NCBI GenBank assembly: GCA_964304625.1
Contig: OZ199838.1
Span: 5,890,001 to 5,954,000, forward strand
DNA from: Kudoa neothunni
Taxonomy: Eukaryota; Cnidaria
Direction: 5' to 3'
DNA length: 64,000 nt
In this document: one piece after another, positions 34,657-46,639 of the stretch
Layout: each line of letters opens with the position of its first letter
How positions within the stretch are numbered: position 1 is the stretch's first letter
Made by a program: the position numbers and the translations under genes
The notes under the pieces: model-generated
Database searches by the model: none
What the model saw: the letters and a program-made list of their open reading frames with translations, nothing else
Told to the model about the DNA's origin: nothing

Positions 34657-35355
34657 CAGTAATGGACCGCTCGTACGTACATTAGTTATCATATGTATGA
34701 AAAGGTTTTCTCGTAATTAAAATGATTTAATGTTATTTTTACTCGCTTTAAATAATTAATCAACATAATTAGTACGAAAAAACGGAAAATAAAAAGTCAC
34801 GTGTGGAACGATCGTACATACCTTTTTGATTCGACCGAGGAATTAAATTAGGCATTTTCTTTCGTTTTGTACCACGATTAAACTATCAGTAAGTTCTAAT
34901 AGTTACATCAATGTGATAGCTTGTTGAAAAATGAAGAATAAACATAGACGCATGTTGTAGATACATAGTAGTGTGGTTTATAATGATGTCCTCTATAATT
35001 CATAGAAATAACAATGAAGTAATGCCAGTCCCTCCCCAATAATTAAAAAATAGATGATGATTTTATTGATCAAAAATTGAGCTTTTCAGGGATGGCCCTA
35101 TTTTATTTAGAGGGGCTTGGCAACCATTTTAAACATCATGGCTCAAAAAGATGGGAGTAAGGCCCGATTGTATTCCAGATGTTTATTCATTTTAAAATCG
35201 TAATTTTAAACAAAAAAAATAATTGTCTTTTCATTGATATTAAAGTTATAGCTAGTTTTGTGCGCTCCCGCAAAAAATACATACCATCCGGTCGGACCGG
35301 CAGCACGTACAATTTCCTCATCGCCATGGGGATTACGTACGAACGATCCATTACG
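34657..35355. mobile_element. Non-autonomous TIR element (MITE-like, about 0.7 kb)
   Basis: The left end CAGTAATGGACCGCTCGTAC and the right end, minus strand, CGTAATGGATCGTTCGTACG are inverted repeats sharing AATGGAYCGYTCGTACGTA. Each is flanked by TA (34655-34656 and 35356-35357). No coding capacity. It contains a GGTCGGACC palindrome at about 35292-35304. TA flanks suggest Tc1/mariner mobilisation. Confidence 0.65.
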
Positions 35356-35847
35356 TAATACTTACCAAAACGTGTTAATTCTCAATAATTAAAGGCTGTA
35401 TCATATTTTTGATATGTTTTTATAACATTCATTAATGTTTATCATTTATTAAAATATGACGCTTCAATTTGTCCTAGAACGCCCATACATATTTTCTTTC
35501 TACGTGCAGTATTATCATAATGGATTAAATTATGCAATTTTGATTCATCTTTAAATATTTAATTAGTGTGGCCCAAAAGTAATTGAATGAAGAAAAGAAT
35601 AAGTTATATTTTGATAAAATATAACTTAATAAGAAAACTCCCAAAATAAATATTAACTAAAACTTGGACCATAACATACATTTTTATTCCGTTCAGTGAA
35701 TTAGATCAAATATGATCCACCAATCAACGTTGAGATTACCGAGGTCAGCTATGTGTGTTATTATTTGCGAAAAGAATAACCGGGAATCATTTTTTCTATT
35801 TCCTACTGATCGAAAAGGATTTGAAATGTTGGTGTCTATCTTATAAC

Positions 35848-37830
35848 TAGGGTTGAAAATTTTCGATTTAAATCAATTTTCGTCGATTTGAACCTTCGAA
35901 TTTGCAAAAATTCCCCGGTTTTATTTTTTTTCGATCGAAAAACGTCGTTTTCGCCGGTTTTTACCGCATTAGACACGTGAAAAAATGGGAAGGAAATGAC
36001 GTGGAATAACCAATTATTTATTGGAATCGAGTGATTTAGAAGCTGCTGGTGATGTACTAATATGTAGATATTGCAAAGTGTTGATACCTAAAAAACAAAA
36101 TAGAATACAGGAGCACGTTAATTCTCAAAAACATTGTTTCATCAAGTCGAATTTGTCGAAAATAAACCCTCTAACTAATATATTTTATCGAGACACTGCG
36201 AATTCAAATAAAATAGAAATAGATATGGTTAAAATAGTTGCTTTTGATGACCTCCCATTTTCTTCGATTAATAAAGAATGCAATCCAAGGAAATTTATTT
36301 TACGTATTGTCCTGCGTCACGGTCGCTACCTGTAGGAAAATATTTAGTTGAAAAGTATGTTCCAACGATATATAAGGAAGCCGTGACCACTATTGAACTA
36401 ACGATGTCTGATTTACGTTTTAGTTTAATAATTGACGAGTCCTCAGATGCTAAAAACCGACCAATTAATTTTTAACACTTTGGCCTGCTTCCGTGATAGT
36501 TCCTCAGATAGACGCAAAACTATTGTTAGTTTCTTCGAGATGTATACAATGTAATTCTGTTATTGTGGCTAGCAATTTGTCTGAAATTCTAAAACGATAT
36601 GATTTGGATTGGAAAAATTGTATCGCTATCATTTCTGACTCGGCATCTTACATGAAAAAATATTATATCGAATTGAAAGTTATGTATCCTCATATCGTCA
36701 GAATCTCTTGTTTTTCACATATTATTCATGGAGATGTTCAAAAAGCTGTCGACCTTTACTTTAAGGATGTTAGAAACTTATGCATGAAATTTTCATCCCT
36801 ACTGTCAAAAAATAGGAAAGCGAAACATTCTTTTTTGATACACCTTAAAAATAATAATTTTGATAGTTTCGAAGAAATTCCGAGAGTATTAGATGTACGG
36901 TGGTATAGTTTCTTTAATTGTATAAAGCAAGTAAAGGGGTATTACCCAGCAGTTATCGACTTTTTAAAAGATATAAAAGGAGATAAATTTGGAGAAAAAC
37001 TTAATGAATTTTTACGTTTCTTTAAATATTTTAATCGATGCACTTACTCCATTATTTGATTTTTAAAAAATAATTGAAACCGAAGAAAATTGTATCTCGA
37101 AAATTTGTGACTGGATAAAGAATGACTTTGGAATCGACAAGAACTATTTGCTAAAAAATCACAAGGACGTTATCGGTCTCGTTCCATTTCAATGTAGAAT
37201 TAATCTTCTACTTAAATGTGAACATTTATGCGACAAAATTATTAATGAACTAAAATGTTCAATATCTAAAAACCTAAATGAATGTTTGCCCTCAAATACA
37301 TTTTTTGAAACTGTGAAAAATCTCGATTCAAACGATATAATTTCAATTGTACGTTTGAATGTTGATGATCTTTGTTACTTTTTACAGATTGAAGACAGGC
37401 AACAACTTAAGAATGAATTCGATTTGTTATGTAAGGAGGCGAAAGATTTAACAAGATCAGTCGATACTAACTTTTGGAAAACGCGATCAAATGTTTTACC
37501 TCAACTTTCAATACTTTGCCAAGATATATTGACCCTGCCAGTGTCATCAATCCATGTTGAAAGGAATTTCTCAAAACTCCGATACGTTTTCGGAGAAGAA
37601 AGAATAAATTTAGGTGATGATCGCCTTACAAAGTTGGCGATGCTAAATTTCAATGGTCCATTATAATTACTTTAATTCACGATTATCGAATTTATTTTGT
37701 TTTCTTTTTATTTAGATTTTTTCTTTCTTTAAATAAAAGTCGATAAAAGTCGAATTCGAAAAAAATTTTATTTCGATCGATAAATACCGTCGATTTACAG
37801 AAAAATAAACGTCGAAAATTTCCAACCCTA
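35848..37830 (+). mobile_element. hAT element with 8-bp target duplication
   Basis: Terminal inverted repeats TAGGGTTGAAAATTTTCGA (left) and, minus strand, TAGGGTTGGAAATTTTCGA (right). The flanks are CTTATAAC (35840-35847) and CTTATAAT (37831-37838), 7 of 8 identical, as expected for an aged hAT 8-bp duplication. Sub-terminal CGATCGA/GTCGA-rich motifs occur at both ends. Total length is 1983 bp, carrying a BED-finger transposase with frameshifts. Confidence 0.9.
36003..37666 (+). pseudogene. hAT transposase (BED zinc finger), frameshifted
   Basis: N-terminal BED-type finger: ICRYCKVLIPKKQNRIQEH followed by a spaced His/Cys pair. The next part of the family core (YCPASRSLPVGKYLVEKYVP, then FSLIIDESSD with the first catalytic Asp) lies in a different frame at 36278-36475. 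The region 36493-37059 has the second core block (AIISDSASYMKK) and CFSHIIH, with the hAT Cys-x2-His-type motif. The C-terminal dimerisation block (LSILCQDILTLPVSSIHVERN, then FSKLR) is at 37148-37666. Frame changes at about 36300, 36475 and 37060 make it a pseudogene. It resembles the CGGBP1-like hAT lineage. Confidence 0.85.
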
Positions 37831-38185
37831 CTTATAATTTAGCGATAAGATAGATTGTAAGAGATTATACTGGTAATGCTTATTGAAATGTTCTTTAAAT
37901 TTCTTATTGATTCACTTATTAATTTGATTATTCGGATATCATTTTTAATAGTCATAAATATATTATTTGTAAATTTAAAAAATTAAGAGCAAGTGCAATC
38001 GCTATGATGGAAAACTTCTGGGGTACCTGAGGTACCCCCATGGTTTCACGCGAAAGTTTTTGAGCATGGTCCATTGAGGGTTAACAGAATATTACTATCG
38101 AAAAATACAACAAAGATACTTGATTATGATCATTTCTGAAATAATCTAAATTTTACAATGGATTTTCTGATCCTTGTATTCAATA
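37831..38185. other. Spacer with a piggyBac-like terminal motif
   Basis: At 38018-38084 the minus strand reads TTAACCCTCAATGGACCATG and then a GGGTACCTGAGGTACCCC palindrome. This is the TTAA-CCC layout of a piggyBac-type right end. No partner end was found nearby, so this may be a solo or truncated element. Confidence 0.4.
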
Positions 38186-38870
38186 GACAACCGATAATAC
38201 GCACTAAAGATGTGTGCACAGTTATTTTTTGTGTTTTCCTTATTTTCCACCATGGATATTACATCTTCTATTTAATTAGAATAACAAAAAAGCATTATTA
38301 AGATTATTTTGCCGAAGAATAATCCACAATTTTTGTTATAATCATATTTATTGGTAAAATATTCGTATCCTTTTACACTGGGATAAAATTTAGTGAATAG
38401 TCAGTTCTAAAAAATAATAAATATTATTTTATTTCTTATTCATTTTTTTTGTACAATATGAAAAATTTTTTGATTTAATTTTAAAATCTTCAGTTATGTG
38501 CGTCTATATCATACTTTAATCGTCATCTAATATTGTCTTGAAATAAAGTTTATTCTATTTTCATTTTCACGAAATGATCACTCTATTATAGATATCTCAA
38601 AACACTTTTGTTTTAGTTTAAAAATTCGACCGTCAGAATTAAAATTTTATCCTCGTTTCCAATAAAAACAATTTAATCTACGTAGTTTGGCCCAAAAAAG
38701 TGCGTATTATGATTAGTCGCGTGATATATCAGATTGATAATTTCCTAGTTTAATTCAAAAATATTTTTAAAACTTTTATCTTGTTACAATCACAAATATA
38801 TTATAAAACGTATCACCCAATATAAACTTTGAATACTTCATATCAATGAAAGTGCGTAATATCGGTTGCC
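38186..38870. mobile_element. Non-autonomous TIR element (about 0.69 kb)
   Basis: The left end GACAACCGATAATACGCACT and right end, minus strand, GGCAACCGATATTACGCACT form inverted repeats flanked by TA (38184-38185 and 38871-38872). An internal AAAAAAGTGCGTATTATGAT motif (about 38696) recalls the AATTCGCACTTTTTT motif of the Tigger element at 32.5 kb, so it may be mobilised by a pogo-type transposase. No ORF. The right part resembles 15.99-16.17 kb. Confidence 0.65.
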
Positions 38871-38874
38871 TACT

Positions 38875-39885
38875 GTATATATGAGGACTGTCGGTATGTT
38901 TGTGTGTGTGCCCATAAGTATGCATGTGCGGGAAAAATTTTACCCTATAGATAGATATTTATGTAACTTTTAATAGTTTAAGATAATTCTAAAATTATCT
39001 CATTTGTTATTATATTGACTAAAGTTAAAAATTAAGGTAGGAAATTGTGTTGTCCTCGATGTTAGGTTTGCTAAGCGGATCACATGATATCAATAATAGG
39101 ATTATATTTGTTAATTCAAGGCGACATTTATCTATGCTGAACTTCTGCAAGTTGTTTTGAACGTTTTTAGTGGTTCAGTCTTAAGCTATATATCCACGAT
39201 TTCAAGATACATCTTATATCATTCATCTCTCTGTTCATTTAAAGTAGATGTGCTCATTTGGATGTGTGCTTAAATACACTCCTTATTTTTGGAACTATTA
39301 ATATATTTGACTTGATAAGTACATTTAAAGTTCTATAAGTGGCATTTAATATAGCGAAAATGTGCAAATTTGCTAAATTATTGAAGAATTGGAAGCGTAT
39401 GTTGTAATCTGATGGATTTTATTCTTACATACTGGAACTAGGTCCCCAAATTTCGCTGTAGCGACCGTTAGACTTAATTTTAAGCGATAAGAGTTAATGT
39501 ATAGATTGAAATTATACTCCATCTAATTATTTAACATATTTTTGTTTATATTAAGAGGCTACAAAACAGTTTTGAGGAGAGAATGTATAAGAATGTGTCG
39601 GATAAAGGTATTAATTTTAGCAATAAAAATTAATTATTGTAAATTATTATCGAGTTATTCAGGTTTTGCTACCTTAATTATCTCTCTAAAATGATCTCAA
39701 TGTTTTACTGTGCCCACCACAGTCGTTAAAAGTATGATATATACAAAAAATTTATTTAATTTCTCCTCAGGACTAACCAAAAGAATTTTATATGCCTTTA
39801 TTTTTTGGCCGTATTCTTCTATGATGAAATTTTCTTAAGCCCGTGCGAAGCTGGGCAGTCCGCACTAGTGTAAGAATAAATCCGA
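38875..39885 (+). repeat. Dispersed 1 kb repeat, copy B (Helitron-like end)
   Basis: Inverted partner of 10240-11245; the two copies align along almost their whole length with small indels. The right end carries the hairpin GCCC-GTGCGAAGCT-GGGC followed by AGTCCGCACTAGT. A GC hairpin about 10 nt before a CTAGT end fits a Helitron-like terminus. The copy starts directly beside the TIR element ending at 38870. No ORF. Confidence 0.65.
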
Positions 39886-40513
39886 ATAATATATAAACAT
39901 ACAAATTTAAAAGGAGTAATATTTCTGAAAAATTTCAATTTTAACTCTATGAACATGTTGCAAAAGCTAATATTTAAAAGTGTTTAATCCCCCACCAGAG
40001 GGATTAATCCACACACTTGAATTTTTGCCCAATAATGCCTTATTAATCATGAGAAGTCATTAAATGCATTAAATTATAAAAAATATAATGCATCCGTAAC
40101 CTATAAATAGGAACCGTGGGGATCAAAAGTGAAAATAACTCAAGCGCACGCAAATATAAAGACCAAATTTACAGAAGAAATGGCGAAAATCTTAAATTTT
40201 ATATCTTCATTAATAATTTCAAATTTTTCTTTATTGACCAAAGCAATGAATAATTGTATGAACACGAATAAATTTTGGTGCAAGCACCAAAAAAAGTCAA
40301 TATAACTAAGCTATGTTACCAACAACTTTATTTTAAATAGAAAGAATAAATTATAATCAAAAAACATATTTTGAGGTTTTGATGATTATTTAAAATAAGT
40401 GGCACGCATATCTATTTCAAATAATCGCAAAATTAATTGGAAAGTATTGAAGAGAGCAAAAAGTTTAAATTATTCTACATAGTGAAAAAGAATGAATTTG
40501 GCAAAAAATGCAC
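39886..40513. other. Spacer downstream of Strawberry notch
   Basis: AT-rich, with no ORF. It should include the 3' UTR of the minus-strand Strawberry notch gene ending at 40514. Confidence 0.4.
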
Positions 40514-43500
40514 TTAGGTTATCATTCTAGAGTTTTGGAATGAGTTTGTACTAGCTTGAAGAAGTTTGGACTTAAGCACATCAACCAAATGATTTTGAAC
40601 AATTATTCCTACAAACGGTAGCAATTAAACGAAATCAATCTACAAAAAAAATCATTTACCAACTTTCCGATCCCCGGCGCAAGTTGAGATACGAACAATT
40701 CGAATTTGGGCATCACCAAAAACTGATTCCACAATATTCCAAATACCAAAAATTGCACCACTCATAACATGGACCACTTTACGTCGCTTTCCATGGTCAC
40801 AACGTGAACGACGAGAAACGGATGCACATTTACCCCATCTAAACAAATGTGTGCAAAGGTTGAGAGATGAATCGTATTGTATGTTCCATAGTTGTTCGGC
40901 TGAAAGTTCGTCGATAATAGAGTAGCGTTTTTTGATGTTTTCTAATGTTTCTGTTTTGGCTGATTCTCCAAGATTTGGACGATAGATGGTGTACAATTGT
41001 TGTTGTAGTTGTTGGTCAAAATCATCATCATCATTCCTGACATTTGTTGATGCGGAAAAATTACTGTTGTGGTTGTTAAGTGACGAAGATTGAACTTTCT
41101 TGACAAGTATAACCGATCTCAAATGTTTAAATTTGTCGATAGCATAGAAGCCCTCTCCGTAATTATTAGATTCTGATGCACCACCAGCATGAGATTGACC
41201 AATATTTCTGATTTCATCCCAGCTGTGGCCACGTTCAATAAAAATTTGGCACAATTCAACGGTGGAGTCAGAACTTTTGGAGTGGATAGTGAATTTTGTG
41301 CTATCATTTATGATAACTTTTTCGCCGGTAACGCCCCAATCGAGGATACCTGAATCCCATTTCCCGGCTTTTTTCTGGTCTTTGATAATCAAAGACAAAA
41401 TCGACGAATATAATGAAAATATTGAGTTTTGGAGATCAACTTGAATACCAAGTAGTCGATTGAGGAAACGTGAAATTTTTGTGGTAGATTTTCCGCCACT
41501 TGAACCAATACTACTATCAGTATTGCTATCTGTTAAAGTGCTACTACTGTTGCTCCTTAGTAACAGGCTTAATCCAGAAGTTTTGAGAGCTTCCACTGCA
41601 TCATCAAAGAATTTGTTTTGAGGAATATAATTTGGCATAGGAACGGTTCCTGGTAGAAATTTATTGTTCAAGCAGTTGATCATATAATGAAGTGCCATGC
41701 GACCATATTTATTTTCGAAATTATACTGAGAGAGATCTCTTGTTTCACTGGCACGTCTGTCACCATGAGTGAGTGCACCAAGAGATTCAAGTCGTTTGGC
41801 GACCGAACTAGCAAATCGTTTTTCACCAGCTAATTCCGATATTACAAACACATATTCAGGCGGATAGAGTTGGTTGGAACGATGGGATCGTCCAAATTGT
41901 TGTACAGCTTTGTCGGCACTCCACGGTAATTCGAGAGTGATATGAACGCGTTTGAGTTGGTTGACACAACGTTTGTCAGCCTGTAACGAGATACCAGCAC
42001 TGGCGGCCTCAGAAATAATTGCCACCAGCTTTTCGCCGCTCATAAACTTGGATCGTTCAGAAATATTCACATACTCCAAAGGGAGTTCGTCGTCGCTTCT
42101 AGATTTGTAGGTATAAAAATCCTCTCGAACTTTCACTATTCGACCTTTTCGTCCAGTCATCTCAGCCACACTGTTAACTCCACCTAGTTTATCTATCAGC
42201 TCATCCAACGTGTTGACTGGTAGTTCGTTGGACAACCGCTCAATGTCATCTAACAATTCTTGACGCCATCGTATACACATTTGAGTAGGTGACAAGTTCA
42301 GAGTTTCTTTAGCAACCACCTTGGTTAGATTGCTCGTTGAACCCCACGAATATTTACATGAGGTGAGTCCAGCGGCTGCCAACACATCATTTTCATCCAT
42401 CGTATCATCATATGAGCCAGTGGTTTGTTGGTTGTCTAGAAATTTGGTCTTTTTCGAGTGAGAATATTTACCACCAGTGATTTCACTGGGGGAATCGCTA
42501 TCAATGAGGACATCGTCATCGTCATCAACAATAATCACATCTTCGTCAACATCGATAAAATCATCTTCATCGTCACTTTTTATGATTAGGCTATCTACTG
42601 CAGGTCGCTTAACTTTATTGTTATAATTATATTGACTGGATGGGTTGCGAATAGCAATAGAATCATTTCTATCGTTGAAATCCATTTCCGAAGGCACAGG
42701 AAATGACTTTTCAACCAATGCCACCAAAACACCACTAGCTGTGGAAACAATTCTTTCCAAATTACAATCATTTTCGGAAATGTGCGATTCACCGGTAGAT
42801 TGCAATCCGATAATCACACACTTTCGATCTTTTAGCGATTTCTTCGTTAATTCCACTATGGATTTCACTTTTGACGCAATACATAGGTATTTGAAAAATC
42901 GCTGATGGTAAGACCAGAATTTGGCCCAAAAATGCATGCTACTTTTGCCACTCATGCCGCACATTGCAACGGCTTTCTCAGAATAGGCCAGTATTTTATT
43001 CCACAACAGAACTGATTTGTTGTACACACTCTTGAACTTGGGGTCCAACTCAACCTCGTAAATTCTGAATGTCACACCTTGGAAGCTCAACTGACGGGCT
43101 ATGTACATGCCTCTCAGCTTCATATCCATGGCAACGATCTCCATACCACCAACCCCTCTTTTTTCAACCGCTCTAACGAAATCTGAGAGCTGAGGGAAAG
43201 GAGTACCCTCACCCCACAACCCAAGTCGGTACATGTAACCTAGATTTTTGGGTTCTGTAGCACCAGTAGCACTACAGTAGACCACACGGGCATTTGGAAG
43301 TTTTTGTTGGATTTCCAATACAGCAAGAGAGGTTTTGGTGGATTTTCCACCAGGAACTGGAATCAGATTTTTGGCCTTGTGACACTCGTCAAATACCAGC
43401 ACACCATCAAAATCACTTCCACACCAATCAACAATCTGTTCCATGCGTGAGCGAAATATAGAGCTAGCGCTGTTACAAACCCCAATAAGTGAAGAGTAGG

Positions 43501-45044
43501 TGCAGAAGAGCACACCATCTTCAGCGTAGCCTTCATAGTCACTTATGTATTCGTTGTAGGTGACCTTGTTTAGAGGTATAACGTTTAAATTGCATTGAAC
43601 GTCGGTGAGATCTCTGATGGCGTCGAAACGTAAATCAGATGACACACTCAGCCATACAGCTTTTTCACGTCCACATAATTTGTTCTCATGAATAATTCCA
43701 GCGATAATTCTTCCTTTCCCAACACCAGGTCCATCTCCAATAAAGAATGCGGCTCTCTCGCCAGAATCCAATAAAGTTTCATGACGTTGACAAGCATACG
43801 AAATAGCCTCAAGCTGTAACGATGACAATGAACCGGTATCAAGAACCTCGCTGATTATTTGGAGATCGTAGAATATGTCGGGAGGCTCAACAACAGCCAT
43901 CGAACTCGTTTCTACCACTTGATCTGGATGGGGTTTCCCGTAGTTAAATTTGGCAGGCTTATACTCAGAAAAGGTGGAAAGACGTTTAATGTGATCATCT
44001 GCTTCAACATCATCATCTTCATCTTCCATTATTGTGGGATCTTGCGCTTGATTCACACTGGGGGAAACAGCGGCGCTGGCAAAATTACTGCCAACTGCCA
44101 TCATAGATGGGATATCAGAGCCAGCGGGGAGGTAGCTCCTGCCATCGCCTAATGTAGGCGGAAATGAAGTGCCTTTGTTTGTGGAGAAAAGTTTTAGAAA
44201 TTCGTTGGATGCATTAGCAGCAGACGTTGTATCCTGAAAATTATTTGAAATGTTTGGTGGCGTATCAGAAGCCCCAATATATTGAAGATGACTTGAAGAA
44301 GTTGGTGCAGTGTCACCATTATAATTAAGGTTATTAAATTGAATGGGAATAGTTTTATTTGTGTTCTGAAGGTTTTTTGATGTAGTGGGAGCAACGCTGG
44401 AAGGTTGACTATCATTTAATGGAGTCGTGGTAGGATCTTTACCTTTGCTAGGCACCAAACCTTCAAAAATCACATCTATATCTTCTTCGTTTATATCGTC
44501 GTCGTCATCCAACCCAATGATCGAAGCAACACCAAAAGGGTCACCGGCTGAGGCTGGTATTGTTGTTAGATCAGCAAAAATATCATCTATTGGAACAGTC
44601 AACGGGAGTGGATTGTTGAAAGATGTGGTCGACAAATTTGATTGAAATGAAGGTTGATTTACGTTTTCATTAGGGAGAGAGGGAGCTAAACAATATCAAA
44701 ACTTTTATTCCAAGTGAAGAATATTAATAATACCATTACGTGTGGCTAAGCATTCTTTGAGAAAGAAAACACTATCGTCGTTATCATCGCTACCACAAAC
44801 ATTTTCAAAATTACCGGTTGATATTCCGTTAACAGCGGTTCCATTATCTATTAGAACAAAAACCAACTTATTAATTCTTATTATGCTAGTTTATCATGGC
44901 GATAGACTACACAAAAAGCTTCTAACCTCGATCGGATGTATTTTTATCCGTGAAAGAACCACCGAGTAAACTATTATTAGTTGATGTAGACACAGGCTGG
45001 TTAAGTTGAGTATTTTTTCTGTTGGATTTCATCTTATCATCCAT
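40514..45044 (-). CDS. SBNO1: Strawberry notch homologue (SBNO helicase-like protein)
   Basis: Nuclear helicase-like transcriptional co-regulator (Notch/EGFR signalling in flies). Four exons: 45044-44927, 44847-44740, 44685-40660 and 40608-40514, total 4347 nt (1448 aa). The start ATG is in MDDKM; the N-terminal 300 residues are Ser/Thr/Asn-rich with an acidic DDDDxNEEDxD tract. Walker A FIGDGPGVGKGRIIAG at about residue 390; Walker B/DEAD-like box FDECHKAKN at about 505; YCSATGATEPKN; helicase motif VI QQFGRSHRSNQ at about 1003. An acidic Asp-rich insert lies between the two helicase lobes, as in the family. The final exon (VGIIVQN...) restores the SBNO C-terminal strand that the unspliced frame misses; its intron is 51 nt. 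Very high confidence. SBNO1 versus SBNO2 cannot be decided. Confidence 0.96.
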
Positions 45045-46639
45045 TACAATGTTACTTATAATTGAACGGGGTAGCTGTTAACAGACGTTCGAATTCAAAT
45101 AGAATCGCTTCACAACGCGATGACTCAAATTTTAATCCTCGAACCAGCGTCACACATCTATTGATTCAACAGCCAGCTTAAATATGTTACTCCGGAAACA
45201 ACCGAGAATTGAAACTATTGTTTGATATGCCACTTAATCAAGACACACTACTAGAATGTTTTGATTCTTGTGTTACTGAATAAAAGTGATAACATATTTA
45301 TAACATTAATATCTTATTATTTTCTAATGTGAGGATGAAGTTAAAAATTGTGATATAAAATTGCATCATGGTATTTGGTAGTAAGTTGATTATGTGGAAT
45401 GTTAATTTTTTAACAGCATTCATATCCAAATTAAACATATAAAGTAAATTATCAATTCGAGTTCCACTTAATCCATATTAACCACTTAGTAATTAATTTT
45501 AATACGTGAACAATGTGACCTCATTTCTATGGTAGTTAAGTTGATACGAGTATAATTGATAAAGTCAAAAATTGAACTACTTAATAGTAAACTCGCATAA
45601 TATTGATATTCGTTTGTGCATAATAATCAACCTCTAAAATAAATCAGATGACTAGAAATATTTGAATTGTGCGTGCGCGCGTTGGGGGAGTTTTTGAGAA
45701 AGCGACTATTTGCACGATAAATAATATTCAGGTGCCATTCATTTTGATCAAGGGTTCACAAACTCTGGCCCAATCCGTCCCTTGGTGACTCTTTCTTATG
45801 GCCAGCGAGTAAACCCAATTAAATTCAAATTTATGAAACACCTCAAAATAAACGGAAAATTATTTGACTGTTAACCTCCCCGAGATTCATCGAGATATTG
45901 AATACACCGAAAAAATCTAATGAGATCATTGAAAATTGTTTTTTGTTTTAATAAATACGAGCCGTTACTAATGCAAAAATCAACATCAGATTTTCTAAAT
46001 ATGCAACAAGACTTAATGTTACAAACCGCTTCAGCGTTTGATTTTGAGAAACACGTATTTTTGGTCGAAGTTCGTATGTCAGTTCTAATTATTCCTTTAA
46101 GTGCGTGGGGTGAGGAAAATCGTAAAAATAATACTAGATGGATCTATGCGTAAAAACCTGTCTGATCATGCTAACTCTGTTTAAATTTTATTAAAATGAA
46201 ATTAATCAATTAATTAATTAAGTACATTGTATAAAGGATGCCAAATAAAGATTTATACTGTGCGTAAGAATTAAAGATTCTCAGAAAATTTCCCATAAAT
46301 AAAATAAAAAGTCAAGTGAAATTTGACGCTAAGGATAAACCATCTGTTCGAGCTGGTAGTTGGTACATGTACATATTGTATGTCAAGTTAAAATGCACTT
46401 CACCTGTTCCCACAAAACTATTTTTACCACGTAAGGTATATATCACATTTAAAATAGCTTACTTTAATTTATTGTTAAGTTAAGATTACCGACATTTGAA
46501 AAAGAAAGTTTATGATGAAAGCAGTAAATTCAATAAATCCTAGACAGGAAAAAAATGTTTTAATCAACAATAGCAGACAAATAATATTTATCTGCTATGT
46601 CATTCCACAGTAGCTTTATTAAAGTTATCAAATATCAGA
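45045..46639. other. Promoter side of Strawberry notch and spacer
   Basis: No convincing gene. An ORF at 45920-46153 shows no recognisable motif. Around 45660-45700 is a purine/pyrimidine-alternating GTGCGTGCGCGCG stretch. The Strawberry notch promoter should lie just above 45044. Confidence 0.35.

Noticed and set aside
42645-42905. Plus-strand ORFs within Strawberry notch (also 41262, 43859, 44427)
   Set aside because: Antisense shadows of the long Strawberry notch exon; no own similarity.
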